This document shows positions 1-13,107 of a stretch of 64,000 nt of DNA, piece after piece. The stretch is taken from NCBI RefSeq assembly GCF_029168945.1, contig NC_083603.1:9300001-9364000 (forward strand), in the 5' to 3' direction. Source of the DNA: Cannabis sativa. Taxonomy: Eukaryota > Streptophyta > Magnoliopsida > Rosales > Cannabaceae. Every line of letters starts with the position of its first letter. Within the stretch, counting starts at the first letter, position 1. The position numbers and the translations under genes were made by a program. A model generated the notes under the pieces. It saw only the letters and a list, made by a program, of their open reading frames with translations. It had not been told where the DNA came from and did no database searches.

Positions 1-735
1 CGTTAAAAAATGTCATATGCGTTAGATTTAGCTAACGTGATACGTCAGTAATAGTAGTAAAATTATTATCGTAAATTAGATACAAAAATTGTATATTATT
101 TAGACTTCCCTAAAAATAATAAAAAATAACACCCAAATATTATCAAAACAACAAGAAAAAATAACATACAAATAATAAAAAATCAGCATCAAATTAATTA
201 AAGTACAACATAAAAATACATTAAAAGACTATATTTTTTGTAAATAAATTCATAAAAATCGTAAAAATATTTAAAATTTCATATAACCATATTTTTATAA
301 TTTTTTGTGTTTTTTGTGTATTTGTGACATAATCCTTTAAAAAATTCAACACCTATTTTGGGTTGGGCTATGCATCCAATCCAATGCAATATTTTTCTCC
401 TCATCCGATTAAATTTAATTAGTAATTATATTTGAAAAATCACCATCCATTCAATCCAATTAGACCTCAAAATCCACTCCAATCAAATTATTAATTATAT
501 TGATCGTTTTTCTAATTAGATATCTAATTACACACTTAATTTTTAATATTAATTTAAAATATAAAAAAATACTAAAAACCTAAATAATACTTTTTATTTA
601 AATTTAATACTCCATAACAACATTAAATTTAAAAAAAAAAAAAAAAAACTTTCAACTGATGCATTATACATATGTAAAATAAAAATATGATAAAACTTAG
701 AGCAAACTTTAAGCTCTTTCATATATATTCTTTGC

Positions 736-769
<34 letters not shown>

Positions 770-1130
770 AACTCTTTGATATATTATTTTAATATTTTTT
801 CTTGTCTTTTCTTTTTTCCATTTTTTTTTCTACTAACTTTTTTTCATTAATTTTCATATTTTTTTTTAACTTTAACTGAGGAAATATATTGAATATTTTT
901 TTAAAAAATAAATAAATAATTGATGTATAATATATTGTAAAAAGTTGTGTGAAATATTCATAATAAAAGTTAAGTCTAAGCTTAAGTGATATATTTTACA
1001 AAAATAATATACAAATAATTAATTAAATTAAGTAATATATTTATTAGGGTAATTAAATATTAGATTCTACTTATTTTATAATTTAATAATTAAGTATTAT
1101 ATAGTATATAGAATAGAAAAAAAAAATGAA
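1..1130. other. AT-rich intergenic DNA, no gene seen
   Basis: No coding frame of note. The stretch is AT-rich with several poly-A runs (about 631-648 and 740-766). Bases 360-480 contain several AATCCAAT-type words like those in the hAT elements at 7311 and 28300, so this may be a worn relative, but no termini can be defined. Confidence 0.5.
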
Positions 1131-1134
1131 AATT

Positions 1135-1560
1135 GTACACCTCTAAAAAGAAGTTCCGATAGACTTCCTATCTGTTTTAGCAGTGAAGAAAGCTTTTTTT
1201 TTTCTTTCTTAAATAGTGTATTTGTAGTTATTTAAGACCGCCTAATTAAAATTTTTTTGAATAATTTACAGTGCCAAAAATAAAGTTCAAATAGTTTTTT
1301 AGCACATGTATAAAAAAAAAGTCACGCATGCAACAAAATATTTGAATATTATTTCTAACACTATAAATTACTTGAAAAAATAGAAATAATTAAAATAATA
1401 ATAATAAAAAAATTATTTGAAATTTTTTGAAAATTTATAAACTTAAATAACTACAACGTACACGATCATAAAAAAATTTAAACTAAAAAATTATCATAAG
1501 TGTCAAACTAGATAAAGATCTACCAAAATACTCGTCTACTATAAATATAAAGCTTCCTTA
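1135..1560. repeat. Diverged copy of the 51023 Mutator-like foldback MITE
   Basis: The middle shares recognisable blocks with the element at 51023-51442: a segment near 1275-1360 containing AGTCACGCATGCAAC, and one near 1440-1480 with AACTACAACGTACACGATCA. The outer arms still contain TATCTGTTTTAGCA and its inverted partner in worn form. Ends are approximate and no target duplication is visible, so this is probably an old copy. Confidence 0.45.
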
Positions 1561-1631
1561 TAAAAAAAAAATTCAGGAAAGGGCCCTATAGAATATTAAG
1601 CTTGAGCTTTGTTATTTTTCATTATTTACTT

Positions 1632-2007
1632 GAGTAATTTGCAGTATAAATATCTAAGTTTAACTTCCAGTTATAAATAAATAGCTAAGTTTAATTTTTA
1701 GCCGTAATAATATCTTACTTATATTTTTGGAACTCTATAGGTACCCAACCATTAAATATTAAGTCATTATCTACGTGTTATTTTCTTATTGGTATATTTA
1801 AATTAATTTTTTTTTTTAAAAAATAAAAATTTAATGACTTGGACCAATTAGGAATTGTCACGTGGTAATTTACTTAACACTTAACAGTCGGGTATCTACA
1901 AAAGTTCTAGAATTATAAAGCTTAGGTATTATTACCACTAAAAATTAAACTTAGGTATTTATTTACAACTAAGAGTTAAACTTAAGTATTTATGACGCAA
2001 ATTACTC
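1632..2007. repeat. Foldback MITE with ~150-bp inverted repeats
   Basis: The left arm starts GAGTAATTTGC and the right arm ends GCAAATTACTC. The two arms remain alignable for about 150 bases; both carry AAACTTAGGTATTT-like blocks in opposite orientation. There is no coding content. The long terminal inverted repeats suggest a Mutator-type foldback element. The flanks are AT-rich and only an imperfect target duplication could be proposed. Confidence 0.6.
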
Positions 2008-2041
2008 TAATTATTTTTTGGTTGAAGTCTCATTCTTAGGG

Positions 2042-2357
2042 TATGTTTAGTTTATAGGAATGGGAATTGTAATGGTAATCAACATATTTGTTTGCTTTTC
2101 TTTTTTAAATTTTGTAATCTAGCTATTACATTGTATAAGATAATTATCGTTACAATAAAAAACTATTGTAAATGTCATCACAATTACAATCCATTATAAG
2201 ATTAATATAATATTATAGTAAAAATATAATAAAAGAAATTCAAAAGTCTATTTTACATTTTATTTAAATATTTTATAATTATAATAGTAAAAGTAATAGG
2301 AATATTTTAGTCAATATATATTTTATTCCATTACATTCTCACACCAAACTAAACACA
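2042..2357. repeat. Short inverted-repeat element (MITE-like)
   Basis: The left edge contains TGTTTAGTTT followed by GGAATG. The right edge contains its inverse (CATTCTCACACC, then AAACTAAAC). The interior is AT-rich and noncoding. Boundaries are approximate and no clean target duplication was found. Confidence 0.35.
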
Positions 2358-2370
2358 ATAATTTTAAGGA

Positions 2371-2585
2371 ACTTTTTTCATTTTTATACTTTAAGACAGG
2401 TTTTTTTTTTTTTTTTTGCATTTTTATGGAATTCTATATAAAAACCCTTATTACAACTAGCGCTGCAATCTAAATTGCAACAAAGAATCGTATAGAATCC
2501 CCTATTGAAACTAACGCTGGAACCACTTTAAAAACCTAAACCGTAAATTTAAAAAAATAATATATAAAGTAATTCCCCTAATTTT
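2371..2585. repeat. Dispersed ~215-bp repeat, copy 1
   Basis: Strongly similar to 14523-14737. Both begin with a TTTTTTCATTTTTA block and a long T-run, then carry two tandem units that each contain CTAGCGCTGCAA or a variant. Both end near a CCGTAAATTT block and a GTAATTC block. No protein is encoded. The family is unassigned. Confidence 0.6.
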
Positions 2586-3432
2586 AATTACAATACTCAT
2601 TCTAAACAATAAACAAACATTATAATTAATTACCATTATAATTTCTATTCTATGACATTTCTATTATAACAAATCAAACATCATCTTGTTTCTTTTCACA
2701 GAAAGGTGTAGGAGAAAATGAAAATGAATCCCTTCGTGTTAGTGTTACGTGTGTGTTGACTTTTTAACTTGCCGTTAAAGATGGGTACTAACCTCGAAGA
2801 TTTTTTCGTAGAGAATTTAAAAACAGTCCATTTGATCTAAGAAGTAGTAGTCATAAAATTATCAAAAAAAAAAAAAAAAAAGTAGTAGTCATAACCAGAA
2901 CCCACTTGAAATTTAATAACATGGTCCAATCTTTCTTTTTTTTTCTAGAAGAAATGCATTGGTTGTTGTGTGCATCATTAGCTAATGACATTACATAGAT
3001 AATGTTTTTGATAATTTTTTACTAGTTTTCATTTTTTGATTTATTCAACTAAACAATTGTTACTTTCACTTCACTCAAAGGTGTATGATAAGTATGATTT
3101 TAATACTCTATCTTTTTAATAATACTTATTGATTATTTTACATTTTTAAATCATACATATTTACTATTTTAAACTTAAATTTATTTAATAAAATTTTATC
3201 AATTAAATCAAATTATTTTCAATTTTATCAATTATTTTCAATAATTAAATTTTATTTTAAAATATATACAATTTCAAAATACAAAATACAAAGTACTAAA
3301 TAATTATTATTAAAAATATAGGTACCAAAATATTTTTCAAAAAAATACAAAATACTAAAAAGTTATTTGGCTTCATAACTTAAAAAATGTTTTTCATTTT
3401 TTAAAACTGAAAGCAATTTTTAAAAATTAATT
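2586..3432. other. AT-rich intergenic DNA, no gene seen
   Basis: No convincing reading frame or RNA gene. The segment holds poly-A (about 2864-2881) and a direct AGTAGTAGTCATAA repeat on both sides of that A-run (about 2844 and 2882). Confidence 0.5.
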
Positions 3433-3812
3433 AGGAGTTGTTTGGTAAAATTTTTTAAAAACAGTTTTTTTAAAATTGAGTTTTAAAGAACTAGAAAATT
3501 AAAAACATCAAAATGTTGTTTTCAATTTTTAAAAACAATTCTTTTTGTCTAACATATTATATTCTATATTTTTGCTCACATATTCGGATCTTAGATACGA
3601 ATCTATACCCGAACCTGTACCCGGATGGATTCATGTCATGGTATAGTGTTAAAATATTAATTTTTTTAGTAAGAAAAAATCTAAAAATAATTTTAAAAAA
3701 TTTATACAAAACACTATTAAATTTTTAAAATGACGAAAAACTGTTTTCTATTCTTACTTTTAAAAACACAATTTTAAAAACTAAAAACTGAAAACATAGT
3801 CAAACAGGCTCT
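3433..3812. repeat. MITE with GAGCCTGTTTG-like terminal inverted repeats
   Basis: The left end reads GGAGTTGTTTGG and the right end CAAACAGGCTC. Subterminal blocks rich in AAAACAG and TTTTTAAAAT are inverted between the halves. The termini resemble short hAT-type MITEs, but no clear 8-bp duplication is visible. The short frame inside (3513-3728) is chance. Confidence 0.45.
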
Positions 3813-4095
3813 AAACAAATATAAGAACAAAGGCAACTCCAAAGAGACGACAAATTATATATATGTCATGAGTATCTTATTTATTTATTTATTTATTTTT
3901 TTGAAATCCATGAGTATCTTATTCAAGGACACACCGTTTTGCACTCCAAAGACACACCATTTTATATGACATTTTGAGATTAATGCTACAGTGTAATGTA
4001 GGCACGGCATTTTTTTTATATATTTAAATAATATTTATATATGTTTATAAATATTAGAATAATGGGTAATTTCTCTTTATATTATTAAATGTATT

Positions 4096-4906
<811 letters not shown>

Positions 4907-4926
4907 AATGTATTTATGAAATTAAG

Positions 4927-5838
4927 AAGGGAAATTTAAAAAACTATCCATAAAACACTCTAAAATTATTTTTCTAAATCTATATTTATTAAAATTACCC
5001 ATATATAACTACATTTAATTTTTTTTCCCATATACTCCTCTCATTTAAAAAACAAATCCCAAACAAATCCCATTTAATTGCTCATATGCATATGTATATC
5101 GTATGCAAACTACCCACCTAAGACAGCTAATCACAAGGCAGTACTAGAGACGACCACCCACCACCACGGCTTCAGCACCCGACCACGCCCGACCACCGAC
5201 GACCACCCTCCACCACCGGCAGCAGCCCCCGACCACGCACGACCACCGTTCGATCACGCACAACCACCACCCGCAGTCGCGAATATGTCGAAGGTTAGTT
5301 TTTCCTCGGTCGGTTTTGGGTTTTTTCAAATCTGAGGTTGAAGACATCGGACCTCCTATTGGTCCGATGTCGTCCGATGGGGTTGTGGGTTGGGTCCGAT
5401 GGGCTGTGGGTTGGATCCGATAGAGTTGTGGGTTGGGGTCCGATGGTCATTCTCGTGGGGTTGGGGTCCGATGGGGTATGTGGGTTGGGTCCGATGGGTT
5501 ATGTGAGGGTCCGATGGTCCAATGGGTGGGGGTCCGATGGGTTATGTGGGTTGGGTCCGATGGTGTTGTGGGTTGAAGTTTGAGATTAAAGGTTATGTGG
5601 GTCGGGGCGGTGGGAGTCGTCTCGGTCGGATCGGGGCTGTGGGTCTCTATCAGAGTTGTCTCGGTCGGAGGAGGGAGTCGTCTCGTGGTCGGAGTGGGGG
5701 TGAAGGGGTTGAGGGTTCGGTTGGGTTGAGGGTTATTCTTGGATTTTTTATAAAAGTGTCATATATGTTTTATTTTAAAATGTATTGGTTTAAGAATAAA
5801 ATATTAGGGTTTTTAAAGTATAGTTTTTCAAATTTTAT
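4927..5838 (-). mobile_element. Related DNA transposon B, inverted relative to A
   Basis: The left part contains GGGAAATTTAAAAAACTAT. The right end near 5822-5838 carries its inverse (ATAGTTTTTCAAATTT). The interior holds many GGTCCGATG words on the plus strand, the reverse complement of the CATCGGACC words in element A, so B looks like a relative in opposite orientation. A CCACC-rich block lies at 5150-5275. Ends are approximate and no exact target duplication was found. The frames at 5078-5935 are repeat-driven and not supported as genes. Confidence 0.5.
5345..5580. repeat. GGGTCCGATGG minisatellite
   Basis: About nine copies of the word GGTCCGATGG (some with one change) separated by TTGTGGGTTG-like spacers, giving an irregular 25-30-bp period. 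It lies inside element B. Confidence 0.8.
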
Positions 5839-5844
5839 TTTAGA

Positions 5845-6135
5845 AAATTTTACAATGCATCTTTTTAAAAGTGATGTACTGATATACTTTTATCTGTTTC
5901 GACACCCGAAAAACTTTATTAATTTTTTAATATAATCGTGTATATTATAGTTATTTAAGATATCTTGTACAATTTTAAGAAATTTTAAAAAAATTAACAT
6001 GTTGAAAACAATGTACCTCTTTAAAAGTGGTGCACTGATGTACTCTTACATATTTCTGCATTCAAGAGACTTTTTTAGTCTATTTTTTTCATGGTCGTGT
6101 ACATTATAGTTATTTAAGACATCCTGTAAAATTAA
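5845..6135. repeat. Partial copies of the 51023-family MITE
   Basis: Two successive head blocks (TTTTACAATGCATC at about 5848 and AACAATGTACCTCT at about 6007) are each followed by TTAAAAGTG(A/G)TG(T/C)ACTGATG/A and a Phe-like TCTGTTTCGACA or TTTCTGCATTCA block. The segment looks like two incomplete heads of the MITE family seen complete at 51023-51442. It is noncoding. Confidence 0.45.
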
Positions 6136-6337
6136 AAAAATAAATAAAAAAAATTACAGCATTATAATTTTTAAACTAATTAGTAAGTTTATTTAAATAA
6201 AATAATTGTGGCAGCTTTAGTTAATTAATATAATATTAATATTTTTTATTTTATTAAAAAATTAATATAATAATAAATTGAAGAATATTATTTTAGTGTA
6301 ATTTTTGGTATTGTGATTGGAGTAGAAATAATTTATA

Positions 6338-6722
6338 GGGTAAATACTATTTTGGACCCTGTGTTTTGCCAAAGTTACCAATTGGACCCTCTGTTTTGTT
6401 AAATGACAAAATGGACCCTATATTTTCCAAAATGGTAAAAATAAGACCTTGAGCTCAATTTTTAACAATTTTATTTTTTAATATAACAAATTTTAAGATA
6501 ATTTCTAACATGAACAGATACAGAAAATGTAACTAATTTTGTCATAATATCTCTAGATCAAATTATGATTAAGTTTTATTTTGATAAAAAAAAAAAATAA
6601 AATCAGTTCAGGGTCCTATTTATACAATTTTAGAAAATACAGGGTCTATTTTATCATTTAACAAAATAGAGAGTCTAAGTAGTAACTTTTACAAAACACA
6701 GGGTCTAAAATAGTCTTTACCC
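6338..6722. mobile_element. Foldback MITE, ~125-bp TIRs (Mutator-like)
   Basis: The left arm starts GGGTAAATACTATTTTGGAC. The right arm is its inverse and ends GTCTTTACCC. The arms align for about 125 bases, including the GTGTTTTG and TTTTGTTAAATGA blocks. The flanks TAATTTATA and TAATTTAAG agree in 7 of 9 positions, consistent with a worn 9-bp Mutator-type duplication. No coding capacity. Confidence 0.75.
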
Positions 6723-6730
6723 TAATTTAA

Positions 6731-7170
6731 GTAGAACCTCTATCCAAGAATACACTTGGGACCAAGTAAATTATATTCTAAGAGGTTATAACTAAATAGA
6801 GTTACACTAGAAAAAAAAATTAAAAAACAAAAAAATATCAACGTAACAATAATAACAATAAATAATCATTAATACTATATCATAATAGAAATATTTTAGA
6901 GTAAATATAATATTCATACATGTATTATAATTTAAAATAACATTATTAATTTTACATAAATAAATTTATAAAATACATGTATATATTTTATTAAGATGTA
7001 ATTATTCTTATATAGAGGTATACTTTGGTCATATGGGACTTAAAAAATGTATAACTAATTACAATTTAGAGGTTATTCTTATTTATAACTGGCCCAAATT
7101 GAGACTTGATTTTTTTATAACAAATTAGAGGTTATTCTTGAATAGAGTATTCTTAAATAGAGGTTCTACT
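6731..7170. repeat. MITE with GTAGAACCTCTAT termini
   Basis: The left end GTAGAACCTCTATCCAAGAA is inverted at the right end (TTCTTAAATAGAGGTTCTAC). Internally, AGAGGTTAT-type blocks recur (about 6780, 7010, 7070, 7125). It is AT-rich and noncoding, and lies 8 bases after the previous foldback element. The superfamily is not assigned. Confidence 0.55.
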
Positions 7171-7310
7171 GTAACACTAAATTTAATGATAGTGTGACAC
7201 TAAATTTAGTGTGCTCCTTGAATATGCTCTAGGAGAAGTACTAGAAGGCAAAGTAATGTTTAATATCACTATAAACAAGGGCGAAGCCATGTGCAAGAGG
7301 TGGTTATGTC

Positions 7311-7995
7311 TAGGGGTGTTCATAAAATAGCCAATCTAATTTAATATTCTGCACAATCCAATTCACAAAGTACGGATACCTGCACTTTGTGCGAATTGGA
7401 TTAGATTGGAAATTTCAAAATCCACACTTGTGCGGGTTGGATGTTGATTGACCTGTAAAAGTAACCAATCCAATCTAATCCACACATTTTTATAAAAAAA
7501 ATTTAAAAAATTATATATACAATTAATATTTTAATGTAAAAAATAGTAATTTAAAAATCTAATACATATAATACAGATATATTTTAAAACTTAATAGATC
7601 AAATGTATATTCTATTTTTATATATAATTTTCTTTTTTTACATACAATTTAAAATAAAATTAAATATTTCATTATACATACATTTTTTTCGTTCTTTGAA
7701 TTTATTATTTTATTTATTTTAATTTTTTGTTGGAGATATAAAATAACAATAATTTTTTTAATTTTGTTGCTAGTTATGTAATAAAAAATATATATTTTTA
7801 ATAAATATTCAATAATTTAATATTAAAAAGCAACAAATCTAAAATAACTGATTCAATCTCTACTTTTACGGATTAGATTGGATTAAATTTGAGCTATTGT
7901 GTAGATTTGATCCAAAATATGAAATCCGCACTTAGTGCGGATCAGATGCACTATAAAAAAAAAATAATACGGATTGAATTGGATGAACACTCATA
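7311..7995. mobile_element. Non-autonomous hAT element
   Basis: Terminal inverted repeats TAGGGGTGTTCAT and ATGAACACTCATA. Perfect 8-bp target duplication GTTATGTC at 7303-7310 and 7996-8003. The interior is AT-rich with inverted subterminal AATTGGATTAGATTGGA-like words. No transposase frame. The same terminus type occurs at 28300-29602. Confidence 0.9.
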
Positions 7996-8287
7996 GTTAT
8001 GTCCCTAATAAAATTACTTTTCAAATAGGTATATATGTTTAATAAATAAAAGCTAATTTAAGACATATGAAAATGCTTTCGTATGGTTTCAAAAAAAAAA
8101 AAAAAACTTCAATAGATAGTATGTATATAATTATATATGGAACACTTTTTAATAAGTGTTAGTTATTTATTTTTGTAAAATAGGCGTTTATAGATTAAAA
8201 TCAAAGTTAGACCTTATGGTCATTACAAAAGATATTATTTGGTATAGAAGATAGCTCAACTATACCAGTAACATTATTGACGAAAGT

Positions 8288-8839
8288 TCACTTAAGCACA
8301 TTATGGGCTGCAAAATTACAAACTCTAAGAATAAATAAAAAATTACAACTTAATAAAAATGTAGAGAGATGTTTACAATGATGCACATAGTTACCAATCC
8401 CCCAACTAGAACATGTTTCCTTCAGCGTCTTGATAACTGTCTCAGAATCACTCTCAATCATCACAAAAGGGTGTTGAAACGAAACGACAGTCTTTATGGC
8501 TAACAGGCAGGCCGCAGGTTCTCCAATGAGGGGGTCAAAGAAGTTGAGCATATTTTTAGCCACCCACAAAATAGATTATGTGTGATCCCTAGCCAAAGCC
8601 ACTACGCACATGGATTCGCATCCAACTTTAACATCACATCTGAACTTGACCCAATCATTTAGAGGAAGAGACCAAACAAGAGACCCAACAACCTTCGATG
8701 AGGCAAACAAACAAGACCCATAATCTGCGTAACAAATAGAGTCAATACAATGTTTAGTGTTACTCAAAAAGTTATTGTGTACCTTGTCGTTACGTGCCCT
8801 CCAAATCGTATCCAGCACAATCAAAACATATAGGAACAA
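8288..8839 (-). pseudogene. LINE C-terminal RNase H-like domain (RVT_3), broken
   Basis: Two adjoining frames. 8576-8839 has the linker LIVLDTIWRARNDKVHN and GWVKFRCD-like text. 8288-8569 has GEPAACLLAIKTVVS, IESDSETVIKTL and a C-terminal CNFAAHNV, matching the plant RNase H-like RVT_3 pattern (E-A-x-A...IESDS...NxxAH). A stop separates the two parts. Confidence 0.75.
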
Positions 8840-9639
8840 GTACTTCTCAACATCAATCCCCTTAAATTTCAGATTTCACTAAAAATTAACCCAATCCCAA
8901 ACACGACCTCCAGAATCCAAAACTGGCACAACCCCCAAGGAGAAGACCACCAAAGGTGAGAAGCAAAATTACAATAAAGGAAGAGATGTTCCATCGACTC
9001 CTCTCCCTCCCCACGAAGAGGACAAGAAACCTCCTCAATATGCATTATCTTAGCTAGGAGGGCACGAATAGGCAGAGCATTTTAAAGAATGCTCTACTAA
9101 AGGACTTTGTGACGTTCAAAAACTTTAGAGCTCCATAACTTGTTCCATAAAGTTGAGGCAATCTCGCAAAAAGGGGCACACTCTAGAGCTTGAATAAGGT
9201 AAGTAGACTTCGTAGAAAATAAACCATTTGACTCTTTAGTCCAGACCCACCTATCTCTACCCTGACCACACGACTAACCACCTTTGATGATGTTATTGAT
9301 CGTCTCATGGTCAAAAAGAGTGTGAAACTTAAAGATGTCCAAATCCCTGTTGGCTAAGAGTAAATCTGCCACTTTCTTCAAACCCTCAACTAGATGAGTA
9401 TAAGGCTTTGGGTAGAAGTCCTGGCTATGTATAACCCATGGGTCATCCTAGATATTCGTCTCCTTTCCATCTGAAATAAGCTTGCAAGCCCCTTTCTTAA
9501 GGATTTCTTTAGTTCGCACAATATTCTTCCAAAACTACGAATTTGAGTTCTTAAAGGAACACTCCAAAAATTGGCTACCCCTAATATACTTGGCCCTTAA
9601 CCCCTTATAGCACATCGACTATTCCTTATTAAGGAGTGC

Positions 9640-11100
9640 CTAGCTCCACTTGGCCAACAATGCCTGATTCATTTCCAAGGAATTTTGAAAACCAAGGCCA
9701 CCCCAGGATTTGGAAAGACACAGGTGATCCCAAGCCTTTAAATAGATACCACGATTTCCTTGCTCACAACCCCACCAAAAGTCCTTGGTCATACCATTAA
9801 TATTAGAGGCAAGCTTCTTAGAAATCTTTGTTGTTTGCGTAGTGTAAACTGGTAAGGCAAGCCCAACAAATTTGATCAAAGTAGCTCATCTTGCTTTGGA
9901 AAATGTTTTCAACTTCCACTCGTGGAGTTTTGAAACTAGGTTATCCAAAATAAAGTTAAAATCCACATCCTTTTGGCAAGACCTAAACAATGGGAGACCC
10001 AAATAATTAATCTTTTCCATCGATTTGTTGAGTCCAAGCTCCCGCATTATGCCTCTTTTCATACCCTCACTAGTCTTATCGCTGAAGAAAATGAAGGTTT
10101 TTAGTTTATTTATCCTCTGTCCCCACCAATAACAAAATTTCTCTAGACACTGGCAAAAGCCTCTAGCTTCTGCTATAGTCGCCCTACCAAAAAGGATCAG
10201 ATCGTCTGTAAAGAAAGATGAGAAAGCCTAGGACCATCTCTACTCAACTTGATTCCTCTAATAGTTCCAATATCCAGAGCGTTCTCAAGAATATGCGAGA
10301 GGATATCAGTAACCCTGATAAAGAGGTAAGGGGGTAGGGGTTCCCCCTATCTGATGCCACACATAGGGAACAAACTACTAACCTTGCTACCATAGAGGCA
10401 AAATCTAAAATAAATCGTTGAGATACACTGTTGTACCCAATTACAGAACTTATCAGGCACTTTGAAGCTACAGAGCACATGATCAATGAATTTTCAGCTT
10501 AACTTATCATAGGCTTTAACCAGGTCAATTTTGATAACAAACAAACCCTCTTTCCCTTTTTTATGTTTAAACGAGTGGATGATCTCTTGGACTAAAATAT
10601 TGTTATCCTGAATGTTCCGACCTGGAACAAAAGCTACCTAAGTAGGACAAATTAGCTGGGGGAGAATCGGTCTAATTTTATTTGCAATGATTTTTGAGAT
10701 TACCATGTAGATCACATTGCAAAGAAAAATAGGTCTGAACTAGGACACTTTTTTTTTTGGTATTGGGCACCTTAGGTATAAGAGTCACATTCGTTGTATT
10801 GAGTCCCCTATGCATAGTCCCAGATTGGAAAAGTCCACAATTGTGTCACAGAAATCCACACCAGCTGAGTTCCAGTAATGTTTAAAGAGAATAACAGACA
10901 TACCATCAGGACTTGGAGCCTTCAAACTTCCCATAGGAAGAGTTTTTGTCTAATTTACTCATGCTCTGAGATAATCTCTAATTCATTCTGTTCAAGGGGG
11001 GAAAGATGATTCGAAATCAGATGGTGCATATTCTCCAAAGGGCCTTGGACTGGGTTAGTAAAGATGTCCCCCCAGAAAATTAGAGAATTCTCTACCAATT
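9640..11100 (-). pseudogene. LINE ORF2 reverse transcriptase, broken
   Basis: Around 10190-10222 the minus strand reads [10 protein letters not shown], the F-x-DD polymerase motif. Around 10310-10360 it reads [18 protein letters not shown], where the conserved Gln of the RQGDPLSPYLF motif is a TAG stop. A later piece at 9640-9879 has FWWG...KAWDHLCLSKSWGGLGFQN and ALLAKW, typical of the region between RT and RNase H in plant LINEs. Several frames are used, so this is a pseudogene. Confidence 0.8.
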
Positions 11101-11402
11101 TCTTTTCTACCAGTGATCCACACCCCATCCTTATTTAAGATACTCTCCACAGAATTTTGCCTATTTCGAATATTGGTAGATATGAAGAAGAAACTAGAGC
11201 ACTTATCACCATCCTTAATCCAAGAAACGCAGGATCTTTACTGTCAATGTAAATCTTTCCTTCTTAAAGCCCCATTAAGGGCCTTTCTCACCTCAACCTC
11301 CTTGGCCCAACTTTTAGAACCAACAAGCATCTTTTGAATATTCAGGAGTTGGACTTCCAGCTGTGAGATGCAAATATCCAATTTACCAAATTGCTCCCAA
11401 TT

Positions 11403-12265
11403 CTACCAGCTCTGGGCCAGACGTATGGCACCCATTTTATTAAACACTCTACTTGGGACCCAGTCATGGAAAACTGATGCCCAAGCATGATCCAAAACCA
11501 GTGGACTTCTCGGGTCCCTGGTCCGCCATGCCTTAAATTGGAAAGGCCGTCTAGTTCTAGTATTAGGATTTACAGTACTAACACAAAGGGGCCAGTGATC
11601 TGAATTGCAAGTGAGGAATGAACTGACCACCACTTTAGGAAAAATCTGTAACCAATCTTCATTGACCAGAGCTTTATCAAGGGCTGACTTAATATGAGTT
11701 GATCCATCTCTATGGTTGTCCCATGTCAGATTGCCACCTTTTATGGGCATATCTATCAAAGTATGACAATTAATTAACTCAGTAATAAAGGGGATGAACT
11801 AGTCCTTCCCCTTAGATCGAACACGCTTAGAGTTACTCATAATAAAATTCACATTTCCTAGGATCAACCAGGGCCCGCCAAACTTGTTTCCAAGGACCAT
11901 AATGTTCGACCAAATTTTTTTCTTCTTATGGAAGTATGGAGGCTCGTAAACACAAGACAACAATCAAGGATTATGCTTAAGGTTAGAATACACAATGTGA
12001 GAGATATGATTTTTAGAAATATAAATACTTTCAAATCTATAGCCCACCTTCCAAGCTAAAATTAAACCCCCGCATAACCCACAGCAGGAACAACAATATT
12101 GTAATAAAAATGCAAATTCTTAAGAGGTCGTACCAGATTAGTGGTATCCACTTTTAATTCTATAATGAAAATAAAGTCAGGTGAGGACGACCGAATCAGG
12201 GCTTTCAATTCCAAAACTGTAGAGGTCTGTCCCAACCCTCTACAGTTCCAGGCAACACCTCTCAT
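11403..12265 (-). pseudogene. LINE ORF2 apurinic endonuclease domain, broken
   Basis: The N-terminal piece (12062-12265) begins MRGVAWNCRGLG and continues to FIIELKVD, the usual opening of plant LINE endonucleases; their ET(K) motif is here altered to EL(K). The C-terminal piece (11403-11759) has GGNLTWDNHRDG, a LDKALVNEDWL block and the SDHWPL motif with the catalytic Asp-His pair. About 300 bases between the pieces are out of frame. This domain would nick target DNA to prime reverse transcription; here it is interrupted. Confidence 0.8.
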
Positions 12266-13107
12266 GACTCATGTGGAGGAGGTAATCCATCCTCCTCCAC
12301 AAGGGTAACAACATCATCTAGCACACTCACAACAGATCCCTCATCCTTAACCAACACATCATCTTTGAGCGGGATAGCAAGATCCAACAATTGAGCCTTG
12401 GCTTTCCACGCCGTAAATCTAGTTGATTGCCCCATAGAAATTGTTTGTCAACTTGTTGAGATAATACATTAGTATTCTTAGCACAAACAATTTTCTCAAT
12501 CTCGTTGCTAGCCAGTAGTTCTTCCAAAGACCCATCAAATACCTGATTAAACTTAGCATCATTAACCGCACCCATTGGTCTAGTTCCATGGGGAAAATTA
12601 TTGACCACTCTGTTAACCCTTCGAACAGATTCTCTTTCTTAACAGGTGTAGTTTGCTCATTTATTTCTGAGGAAGGTTGGGCGCCAATGTCAACATCGAA
12701 AGTTTTTCTTTTATTTGACCAGAGGACCCATAAGCTTAAAGCTCCTAAATATAACCCTATTGGGCTTGAAAGAACTTAGACAGGGATCTCTTTTCATTAA
12801 GGTGTACAGAAATGTCTTGGCCCATAAATGAGCTACTTGGGTCAAACTTATATGAAGCAACGTCCACTGTAGCACTCAGGCCCATCTTTAATTGATTTTT
12901 AAGTGTCAGCCCATTTGAAAAAACACCTGTAGATGGCCCATTATCCTTACCCGAGATAAGAGGCTATCTTGGGATGTGAGCCAAGTTAAGATTAAAATCC
13001 CCCACGTGACCTAAATTTAAATTAGGCCTAGTAACCATACAATTAGGGTTCGGCTGAGACTTTTCAACCTTATCCTTGTCATTCACTTCCACACAGTTGG
13101 CATCACC

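Noticed and set aside
5078..5935. Frames rich in Pro/His or Gly/Trp
   Set aside because: Created by CCACC and GGTCCGATG repeats; no conserved domain or gene structure.
7180..7245. Complete MITE with ACTAAATTTAGTGT words, partner of 17010-17110
   Set aside because: Shared words only; no paired termini or target duplication could be delimited.
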